NCBI GenBank assembly: GCA_012523855.1
Contig: JAAYTB010000016.1
Coordinates: 1 to 32,264 of the forward strand
DNA from: Clostridia bacterium
GTDB lineage: Bacteria > Bacillota > Clostridia > Clostridiales > Clostridiaceae
Direction of reading: 5' to 3'
DNA length: 32,264 nt
The notes beneath the pieces are model-generated. The model was not told where the DNA came from, ran no database searches, and saw only the letters and a program-made list of their open reading frames with translations. The translations under genes were made by a program, and so were the position numbers. Below are positions 26,414 to 32,264 of the stretch, piece after piece (position 1 is the first letter of the stretch; the number at the start of each line of letters is the position of its first letter).

Positions 26414-27505
26414 ATGATTTTTAAGTATTCTATGCCTACTGAATTTTATTTTGGAAAAGGTTGTATAGAAAATAATAAAAAGGCCATGTCAAAGCTTGGT
26501 AATAGCGCTTTGATAGTTACAGGGAAAAACTCTTCAAAAAAGAATGGTTCACTGGATGCCATGATAAAAGCTTTAGAGGAACTTAAAATAAAACACCACA
26601 TTTTCGATGACGTTGAGGAAAATCCTTCTTTAGAAACTATAGAAAAAGCCGCAAATTTAGGCAAAAGTTTAAAGGTTGATTTTGTTATAGGTATTGGAGG
26701 CGGTTCTCCTTTAGACGCCTCAAAAGCCATAGCTGTATTTATAAAAAATCCTGAGATTAATAAATCTAATATCTTTAGTGGCCTAAAGCTGGAAAGCATC
26801 CCAGTTGTGGCAGTACCCACCACTTCTGGAACTGGATCTGAAGTTACCCCTTATAGCATCGTAACAGTACATAAGGAAGAGACTAAAAAAAATCTTGGAC
26901 AAAATGTTTTTCCTACAGTAGCATATTTAGACTACAGTTTTACCTATCAGCTTCCCTATGATATTACAGTGAATACTTCAGTTGATGCTTTTACTCATCT
27001 TGTGGAAAGTTATTTGAACAGTAATGCAACCTTACTTTCAGATATGTTAGCAGAAAAAGGTTTCCAGCTTTTTGAAGATTGCTTTAAACATTTAATAAAT
27101 AAGGACTTATCAGAAGACTTTAGAGAAAAGGTTATGTTAGCTTCCACTTTAGGGGGAATGGCTATTGCACAAGTTGGCACTTCACTTCCTCATGGTATGG
27201 GTTATGCCCTTACTTATCACAAAAAACTAGCTCATGGTTTAGCTAATGGTGTTCTAACTGTGGAATACTTGAAGTCTTTTAAGGATCAGACAAAAATAAA
27301 TAAAATGTTGAATTTATTAGCTATAAATAGCTTGCAAGATTTAAAAGAGATTTTTGACAGCTTATTTAAGGTTAAGCTAAAACTAAAAGAGGAAGAAATA
27401 AAAGAATTCGCTAGTAAATTTACAGAAAATAAAGCAAAGCTTAAAAATCATCCAGAGGAAGTTGATATTGAGATTATTGAAGAAATATACAGAAAAAGCC
27501 TCTAA
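26414..27505 (+). CDS. Iron-containing alcohol dehydrogenase
   Basis: This 363-aa enzyme of the Fe-ADH family reduces an aldehyde or oxidises an alcohol with NAD(P)H. The nucleotide-binding stretch is GIGGGSPLD (93-101) with SGTGSEVTP (138-146). The metal ligands are present: D191, H195, H260 and H274. Family members include 1,3-propanediol, butanol and lactaldehyde dehydrogenases; this sequence does not decide among them. GAAAGGAG lies about 9 bp before ATG 26414. It stands alone between promoter and terminator. In a fermenter it would plausibly dispose of reductant. Confidence 0.9.
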   Translation: MIFKYSMPTEFYFGKGCIENNKKAMSKLGNSALIVTGKNSSKKNGSLDAMIKALEELKIKHHIFDDVEENPSLETIEKAANLGKSLKVDFVIGIGGGSPLDASKAIAVFIKNPEINKSNIFSGLKLESIPVVAVPTTSGTGSEVTPYSIVTVHKEETKKNLGQNVFPTVAYLDYSFTYQLPYDITVNTSVDAFTHLVESYLNSNATLLSDMLAEKGFQLFEDCFKHLINKDLSEDFREKVMLASTLGGMAIAQVGTSLPHGMGYALTYHKKLAHGLANGVLTVEYLKSFKDQTKINKMLNLLAINSLQDLKEIFDSLFKVKLKLKEEEIKEFASKFTENKAKLKNHPEEVDIEIIEEIYRKSL

Positions 27506-27510
27506 TTAAA

Positions 27511-27553
27511 AAGGCTAAAGCTCCTTAGCTTTTAACTAAAGGGCTTTAGCCTT
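27511..27553. terminator. Bidirectional terminator between the Fe-ADH gene and the Nudix gene
   Basis: AAGGCTAAAGC / GCTTTAGCCTT (27511-27521 and 27543-27553) is a perfect 11-bp stem between convergent genes, with an A/T-rich tract on each side. Confidence 0.8.
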
Positions 27554-27559
27554 ATATTC

Positions 27560-28495
27560 TTAATCATTAAACCTATGCTCAGACCAATCATGATTAAATT
27601 TAAATAGCTTTGAAGGTCTATGGCCTGCATCTTTGGTAAATTCATCGGTTTCAATTACCATACCTGAAATTTTTCTTCGGAAATTTGCCTTTAGCAGCTC
27701 CTTATCTAATATAAGCTCATATACCTGCTGAAGCTCTGTTAAAGTAAAAAGCTCTGGCATTAGATTAAAGGCAATATCTGAATATGCTATCTTATTTCGC
27801 AGTCTTTCAATTCCATATTCAATTATTTTTCCATGATCAAAAGCAATTCCCTTGGATTCAACTACTGTCCTATCTATTGTCCAAACCTTCCCTTCCACAG
27901 TTTTTATAACCTTAATTACTGCAGATATCTCCTTTTCTTCTACCTCCTGGTTGGACAGAATCAACTTATAGATTTTTTCTAAAATATAACCCATCTCTGT
28001 TACAGTTTTCTTTTCATCCATAAGCTTGCAGTTTACAGCAAACCATTTTGCATCCTCTGCATCGTGGCTAGCCTTTATATTTAAGCTTGAACTATCTATT
28101 AAAGACATGTAGGACACGCTTATAACTCTTGTTCTTGGATCCCTATCTACTTTTCCCCAAGAAAAAAGTTGTTCTATGTATACATTATCTATGTTTGTCT
28201 CTTCCTTCAACTCCCTTAAGGCCGCCTCTTCCAGACTTTCCTTTTCTCTTACGAAACCTCCTGGCAAAGCCCATTGCCCAATGTAAGGGTGGTCTCCCCT
28301 CTTAACCATTAAAAGCCTTAGCTCTTTATCAGGTAATTTTCTATAATTTTTGTTTTCTTGATCTGTTACAGTAAAAATCAGCATGTCTACAGTTACAGAA
28401 GGTCTATCATATTTACTTGGGTCATAGCTAGCTAGAAATTCTTCTTCAGTAAGTCCATTTTTATTTGTAACTTTGGAATTTATCAAATTAATCAC
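27560..28495 (-). CDS. Nudix-domain protein with winged-helix C-terminus (NrtR-like regulator or hydrolase)
   Basis: This is a 311-aa protein. A Nudix domain covers about residues 30-175, with Nudix box residues at 80-102 (G80, E86, REL 94-96, EE 98-99); the consensus glycine near the end is asparagine. The second half (about 220-305) is the winged-helix region seen in NrtR-family proteins (IAYSDIAFNLMPELFTLTEL, later GHRPSKLFKF). NrtR proteins sense ADP-ribose and repress NAD genes; whether this one hydrolyses, represses or both is not known. The start GTG 28495 lacks a good ribosome site, and a TTG three codons on (28486) has GGTGAT before it. A palindrome covers its predicted start site. 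Confidence 0.85.
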   Translation of the reverse strand: MINLINSKVTNKNGLTEEEFLASYDPSKYDRPSVTVDMLIFTVTDQENKNYRKLPDKELRLLMVKRGDHPYIGQWALPGGFVREKESLEEAALRELKEETNIDNVYIEQLFSWGKVDRDPRTRVISVSYMSLIDSSSLNIKASHDAEDAKWFAVNCKLMDEKKTVTEMGYILEKIYKLILSNQEVEEKEISAVIKVIKTVEGKVWTIDRTVVESKGIAFDHGKIIEYGIERLRNKIAYSDIAFNLMPELFTLTELQQVYELILDKELLKANFRRKISGMVIETDEFTKDAGHRPSKLFKFNHDWSEHRFND

Positions 28496-28503
28496 CTACA
28501 TTC

Positions 28504-28528
28504 TGATATTTTCACCTTGAAAATATCA
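28504..28528 (-). promoter_or_regulatory. Perfect palindrome, predicted operator of the Nudix-wHTH gene
   Basis: Arms of 11 bp, TGATATTTTCA (28504-28514) and TGAAAATATCA (28518-28528), have a 3-bp spacer. It starts in the last base of the -10 and covers the expected transcript start, a position where a bound repressor would block transcription. The NrtR-like protein encoded directly downstream is the obvious candidate binder. This is inference; the palindrome itself is seen directly. Confidence 0.75.
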
Positions 28529-28556
28529 TTATAGAACTATATCGTCAATCTGTCAA
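28528..28556 (-). promoter_or_regulatory. Consensus sigma-A promoter of the Nudix-wHTH gene
   Basis: On the minus strand the promoter is TTGACA (28551-28556), exactly 17 bp, then TATAAT (28528-28533): a full consensus, the strongest promoter in the window by match. Confidence 0.9.
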
Positions 28557-28605
28557 TATTCTTCTATTTTTCAAGTTTCAAAAACATTATCTTTTTTAAT
28601 ATTTA

Positions 28606-28632
28606 AAAAAGCCAGTGACTTGTCCACTGGCT
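28606..28632 (-). terminator. Terminator of the cysteine-rich protein gene
   Basis: AGCCAGTG / CACTGGCT (28610-28617 and 28625-28632) with a 7-nt loop is followed on the minus strand by TTTTTT. It lies just after the stop at 28639. Confidence 0.85.
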
Positions 28633-28638
28633 ATAACA

Positions 28639-29133
28639 TTACTTTTTCTTGCAGCAAGAATCAATTTTACATTCACAATCCCAATCGTCATCCCAGTATT
28701 CGTATTTTGGGTCTTCGAAATAGGGTTCTACGCGAATTACTGATTCAACCATAACGCATCTGCTATTTAGCTTCTTCATAAAACATTTATCAGCATAAAC
28801 GTCTAAATCACAAAGCTCCATAAAGCATCCGCAGAATTCTACAGTCTTTACAAAAGGTACTACGAAAGTTTCCTTAAAGATCTTATTGCAACCACATTTA
28901 TCATTTGAGCAATATTTTATTTTGATATATTTGCAACCTTTAATAACTATTTTGAAACCATCGCAATGTTTAATAACCTTTTTATCCTTAACCTCTACTT
29001 TAACACTACCTTCAAGCAATGCTGTAATACAAGGTTTTGGATAACCTATACAAACCTTATCAACTTCTTTAAACTTTGAGAAGAAATCTTTTTCTTTTTC
29101 GTCGAAGCAATTATCATATCTACAACCCTGCAT
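28639..29133 (-). CDS. Cysteine-rich SPOCS/DUF3794-like protein, probably spore surface
   Basis: This 164-aa protein has 18 cysteines (11 percent). The pattern of beta-strand stretches from about residue 28 to 135, with FKETFVVPFVKTVEF near the middle and LNSRCVMVESVIRVEPYF at the end, recalls the SPOCS (DUF3794) domain of spore coat and sporulation proteins; the match is by eye. An acidic and aromatic stretch precedes a CCKKK end. I take ATG 29133, since GAGGAGGT lies 5 bp before it and an upstream ATG overlaps that site. A role in the disulfide-linked spore coat or exosporium is inferred. Confidence 0.65.
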   Translation of the reverse strand: MQGCRYDNCFDEKEKDFFSKFKEVDKVCIGYPKPCITALLEGSVKVEVKDKKVIKHCDGFKIVIKGCKYIKIKYCSNDKCGCNKIFKETFVVPFVKTVEFCGCFMELCDLDVYADKCFMKKLNSRCVMVESVIRVEPYFEDPKYEYWDDDWDCECKIDSCCKKK

Positions 29134-29325
29134 ATTATACCTCCTCATTACTAGTTTATACTATATAATATTCATAAAACTACAGAATGTTACATTAAGC
29201 GACTTATTTCAATAATTAATTTGTAAGCTTATTTTTTAAAATAGGCTTCTCTTAAAATTTTTCTGCATAAAAATATGAACTAATGGAAAACTCTAAATAT
29301 ATCTATTATTTTTTGAGGTGATTTT

Positions 29326-29736
29326 ATGAAAAAAGTAGCTTTTTCCTTTTTGATTATATGTATGGGATTACTATTTACTAATTATCCTGCAATAGCCTAT
29401 AATTTCAATAATATCTTTCAAGACACTGAAACTGAAGGGAAAAGGAGAGAAGTTTCACAAGATCAAATAGTTATTATCCGTTCTGTTACCACTTTAAAAC
29501 CAGGTGATGTTGGCTTAATAACAATAAAAGGAAAGCCACATCAAAGATATACTATAGAAACTTCCTATAAAGCAGTAGGCAGGACTATCCCTGTAAGACA
29601 GTGGCGTACTGCTGATTCTCAAGGTATGGCCAGCTTTACTTGGGTAGTTGAAAATGATACAGACATTGGTAGATACAAAGCCACTATTTATGGACCCAGC
29701 TCATCATTGAGCCTTACTCATACTGTAATATCTTAA
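29326..29736 (+). CDS. Small secreted protein with an Ig-like fold
   Basis: This is a 136-aa protein. The signal peptide spans about residues 1-24, with cleavage likely after AIA. The mature part is about 110 residues of alternating hydrophobic strands (LKPGDVGLITIKGKPHQRY, then GMASFTWVVENDTDIGRYKA), which looks like a beta-sandwich and recalls extracellular Ig-like domains. I recognise no specific family. GAGGTGATTTT precedes ATG 29326. It is a single gene ended by a strong hairpin. Confidence 0.75.
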   Translation: MKKVAFSFLIICMGLLFTNYPAIAYNFNNIFQDTETEGKRREVSQDQIVIIRSVTTLKPGDVGLITIKGKPHQRYTIETSYKAVGRTIPVRQWRTADSQGMASFTWVVENDTDIGRYKATIYGPSSSLSLTHTVIS

Positions 29737-29800
29737 GCAATGCCCTATACTAGATTAACAGAAAGCTTAATAATACTAGTATGATAGTTTTATAAGATTA

Positions 29801-29838
29801 AAAAAGCTATTTGCTCTTATTTTAGCAAATAGCTTTTT
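29801..29838. terminator. Bidirectional terminator between the secreted-protein gene and nfnB
   Basis: AAAAAGCTATTTGCT / AGCAAATAGCTTTTT (29801-29815 and 29824-29838) is a perfect 15-bp stem with an 8-nt loop. T runs on both strands make it bidirectional. Confidence 0.9.
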
Positions 29839-29857
29839 AACTAAATCTACTATACTT

Positions 29858-31243
29858 TTATTTTTTTGATAAGTAATCATCTATAGCCTTAGCTGCCTTT
29901 TTACCAGCACCCATAGCTAATATTACTGTTGCCGCTCCTGTAACTGCGTCTCCACCAGCAAATACACCTTCCTTAGATGTAAGGCCTGTTTCTTCGTCTG
30001 CCACAATACATCCCCACTTATTAACTTCTAACCCTTCAGTAGTTGAAGCAATCAATGGATTTGGTGATGTTCCAAGTGACATTATTACAGTATCTACTTC
30101 CAAAGTAAATTCTGAACCTGGTATTTCTACTGGTCTTCTTCTACCAGATGCATCTGCTTCTCCCAATTCCATTCTTACGCATTTCATGCCTTTTACCCAA
30201 CCCTTTTCATCTTCTAATATCTCTACAGGGTTTGTTAGAAGTTCAAAAATTATACCTTCTTCCTTTGCATGATGTACTTCCTCTACTCTTGCAGGCAATT
30301 CTGCTTCTGATCTTCTATATACTATATAGACTTCTGCCCCTAATCTCTTAGCAGTTCTAGCAGCATCCATAGCAACATTTCCACCACCTACTACTGCTAC
30401 CTTATCTCCAACTTTAATTGGAGTATCATAGCCTTCTTTGAAGGCTTTCATAAGGTTATTTCTAGTTAAGAACTCATTAGCTGAGAATACCCCATTAGCA
30501 TTTTCTCCTGGTATACCCATAAACTTTGGAAGACCAGCTCCAGATCCTATAAATACTGCATGGAATCCTTCATCTTCTAATAGAGAATCAATAGTAACAG
30601 TTCTACCAACTATAACGTTAGTTTCTATCTTAACACCTAATTTTTTTACATTTTCAATTTCGTGCTTTACCACAGAATCCTTTGGTAGTCTGAATTCTGG
30701 AATACCATATACTAAAACTCCACCTGGCTCATGCAATGCTTCTAAAATAGTTACGTCATAGCCAAGCTTTGCTAAATCTCCTGCACAAGTTAATCCTGCA
30801 GGACCACTACCTATTACAGCTACTCTCTTACCGTTAGGAGCCATAGTTTCGCTTAAATCTATATTATTTTCTCTTGTCCAATCTGCCACGAATCTCTCTA
30901 GCTTTCCGATAGCTACAGATTCTCCCTTGATCCCTAAAACGCACTTACCTTCACACTGTATTTCCTGAGGACATACTCTACCACATACCGCTGGTAAAGC
31001 TGAGGATTGTGCTATAACTCTAGCTGCCTTTTCAAACTCTCTATCTTTAACATATTGAATAAATGTAGGAATATTTATTGTTACTGGACACTGAGAAACA
31101 CAACCTGGGTTTTTACAATTTAAACATCTAGCTGCTTCTTTTACAGCTTCTTCCTCAGTGTAACCTAGACATACTTCATCGAAGTTTTTAGATCTAACTA
31201 TTGGATCTTGTTCAGCTATTGGTACCTTCTTAAATCTATCCAT
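29858..31243 (-). CDS. nfnB: NADH-dependent reduced ferredoxin:NADP+ oxidoreductase subunit B (GltA-like)
   Basis: This 461-aa flavoprotein is homologous to the small subunit of NADPH-glutamate synthase. Two [4Fe-4S] ligand sets are near the N-terminus (C40, C43, C48, C52 and C87, C91, C97, C101). The FAD site is GSGPAG (145-150), and a second Rossmann motif, VVGGGNVAMDAA, binds NADPH. With NfnA it bifurcates electrons between NADPH, NADH and ferredoxin in anaerobes. I take ATG 31243, with GAGGAGG upstream, 2 bp after the nfnA stop. A GltB-type large subunit is absent and the nfnA partner is present, so Nfn rather than glutamate synthase is favoured. Confidence 0.9.
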   Translation of the reverse strand: MDRFKKVPIAEQDPIVRSKNFDEVCLGYTEEEAVKEAARCLNCKNPGCVSQCPVTINIPTFIQYVKDREFEKAARVIAQSSALPAVCGRVCPQEIQCEGKCVLGIKGESVAIGKLERFVADWTRENNIDLSETMAPNGKRVAVIGSGPAGLTCAGDLAKLGYDVTILEALHEPGGVLVYGIPEFRLPKDSVVKHEIENVKKLGVKIETNVIVGRTVTIDSLLEDEGFHAVFIGSGAGLPKFMGIPGENANGVFSANEFLTRNNLMKAFKEGYDTPIKVGDKVAVVGGGNVAMDAARTAKRLGAEVYIVYRRSEAELPARVEEVHHAKEEGIIFELLTNPVEILEDEKGWVKGMKCVRMELGEADASGRRRPVEIPGSEFTLEVDTVIMSLGTSPNPLIASTTEGLEVNKWGCIVADEETGLTSKEGVFAGGDAVTGAATVILAMGAGKKAAKAIDDYLSKK

Positions 31244-31245
31244 TT

Positions 31246-32136
31246 TTATTCCTCCTCGTGACATTGTCCACAGCCGCCATGATGGGTATCTCCCTCAATC
31301 TGCTTTAGCTCTTTTCTACCTTCTTCAGTCTTATACATAGTTTGTCTTCTCATTGCTTCATCAAAGTTTACTAAATGTCCATCAAATTCTGGTCCATCGA
31401 CACAAGCAAATTTAACTTGTCCACCAACAGTTACTCTACAAGCCCCACACATTCCAGTCCCATCTACCATTATAGGATTCAGACTCACTGTTGTTTGTAT
31501 TTCAAACTCCTTAGTTAGCATAGATGTAAACTTCATCATTATCATTGGCCCAATTATAATAGCTTGATCATACTTTTTACCTTGATTGTTTACCAAATCC
31601 TTCAACACATCTGATCCAGTGCCCTTAAATCCATATGTTCCATCATCAGTAGCTACATATAAATTTCCTGCTACATTTCTTAATTCCTCTTCGAAAATTA
31701 ATAGTTCCTGGCTTCTGCTTCCTAAAATAACATCTGCTTTTATTCCCTGTTCATTCAGCCACTTTACTTGAGGATAAACTGGTGCTGCACCAACTCCACC
31801 AGCAATAAATACAATGTTCTTTTTCTTTAACTCTTCCAAGTCTTCCTTTAATAACTCACTAGGCTGACCTAACGGTCCAACGAAATCAGCTACCTCTTCA
31901 CCAACTTCAAAGGCAGCTAAATCCTTTGTAGACTTACCCATGGCTTGGAAAACTATTGTAACTGTTCCCATTTCCTTATCATAATCTGCAATAGTTAGGG
32001 GAATTCTCTCTCCCTTTTCATCATTCTTGATAATGATGAACTGTCCAGGTTTTGCAGACTTTGCTACTCTAGGAGCTTCTATATCCATTAAGAATATGTT
32101 TTTTGCAAGCTCCCTTTTGCTAACTATTTTGTACAC
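31246..32136 (-). CDS. nfnA: NADH-dependent reduced ferredoxin:NADP+ oxidoreductase subunit A
   Basis: This is a 296-aa protein with an FAD-binding barrel (about 1-95, with RIPLTIADYD) and an NAD-binding domain (IAGGVGAAPVYPQ near 112-122). A [2Fe-2S] region follows (D225, C230, C233, C245), the Asp/Cys3 set known for NfnA. The tail HHGGCGQCHEEE adds two cysteines and three histidines. The start is GTG 32136, with GGAGGAG 5 bp upstream; TTG 32154 has none. It forms one operon with nfnB. The family also includes dihydroorotate dehydrogenase electron-transfer and sulfide dehydrogenase subunits, but the pairing supports Nfn. Confidence 0.92.
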   Translation of the reverse strand: MYKIVSKRELAKNIFLMDIEAPRVAKSAKPGQFIIIKNDEKGERIPLTIADYDKEMGTVTIVFQAMGKSTKDLAAFEVGEEVADFVGPLGQPSELLKEDLEELKKKNIVFIAGGVGAAPVYPQVKWLNEQGIKADVILGSRSQELLIFEEELRNVAGNLYVATDDGTYGFKGTGSDVLKDLVNNQGKKYDQAIIIGPMIMMKFTSMLTKEFEIQTTVSLNPIMVDGTGMCGACRVTVGGQVKFACVDGPEFDGHLVNFDEAMRRQTMYKTEEGRKELKQIEGDTHHGGCGQCHEEE

Positions 32137-32183
32137 TTGAACTCCTCCAATCAATGATAAATTTTAAAATGATACATACTAAC

Positions 32184-32213
32184 AATAGATTATTTAATTA
32201 ATTAGACTGTCAA
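32184..32213 (-). promoter_or_regulatory. Putative promoter of nfnAB
   Basis: On the minus strand TTGACA (32208-32213), 18 bp and TCTATT (32184-32189, 4 of 6) lie about 50 bp before the nfnA start. The -10 is weak. A short inverted repeat, TATAC / GTATA, lies just upstream at 32220-32235. Confidence 0.45.
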
Positions 32214-32264
32214 ATATTCTATACCAAATAGTATAAACCAAAGGAATATTGTGAAGTCTACAGG

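Noticed and set aside
29858-31243. Small subunit of glutamate synthase (gltD)
   Set aside because: No large subunit is present; it is paired with an NfnA-type gene, so nfnB fits better.
32220-32235. TATAC / GTATA repeat as a Rex or other redox operator before nfnA
   Set aside because: Only 5-bp arms and no match to the Rex consensus.

Overview
The window looks like chromosomal DNA from a low-GC, spore-forming, anaerobic Firmicute, most likely a Clostridium. The support is: AT-rich codon use with strong AAGGAGG-type ribosome sites, a ytrH-ytrI sporulation pair with a sigma-E-like promoter, two T-box leaders, an electron-bifurcating NfnAB pair, a secreted alpha-amylase with a CcpA-type site, and an iron alcohol dehydrogenase. 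The genus is inferred. I found no rRNA, tRNA, CRISPR array, prophage or complete insertion sequence.

Layout. 1-860: two tandem DUF2382 (YsnF/AvaK-like) genes; the first is cut by the window edge and frameshifted in an A8 tract. 904-5394 (-): a ~1500-aa SF1 helicase with a C-terminal Vsr/DUF559-like nuclease domain. 5606-6554 (-): a small coiled-coil protein and an orphan IS607-type MerR-resolvase protein whose catalytic serine position is proline. 6679-8300 (-): secreted GH13 alpha-amylase and its cre-like site. 8483-10265 (+): sigma-A promoter, tryptophan T-box and a TrpB2-type tryptophan synthase beta chain. 10289-11197 (+): ytrHI. 11260-13176 (-): leuA under a leucine T-box. 13356-16750: small zinc-ribbon, unknown, and CAP-domain surface or envelope genes. 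16152-18310 (-): an ABC exporter ATPase and permease followed by a membrane-anchored protein. 18468-22906 (-): a second, paralogous helicase-nuclease. 22973-26278 (-): a class B3-type penicillin-binding lipoprotein and a membrane-anchored GNAT protein. 26360-27553 (+): Fe-alcohol dehydrogenase. 27560-28556 (-): Nudix-winged-helix (NrtR-like) protein with a consensus promoter and a palindrome at its start site. 28606-29133 (-): cysteine-rich SPOCS-like protein, probably of the spore surface. 29326-29838 (+): small secreted protein. 29858-32213 (-): nfnA-nfnB.

Working together. Amino-acid synthesis genes trpB2 and leuA stand alone, each read by its own tRNA-sensing leader (specifiers UGG and CUC). 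NfnAB exchanges electrons between ferredoxin, NADH and NADPH, and the alcohol dehydrogenase probably disposes of reductant, as in fermentative clostridia. The most unusual content is the pair of giant helicase-nuclease proteins about 13 kb apart. They are clear paralogues, but the second has lost the conserved glutamate of its nuclease motif. Their biological role (defence or DNA repair) cannot be settled from the sequence. The sharpest regulatory prediction is autoregulation of the Nudix-wHTH gene through the palindrome at 28504-28528.
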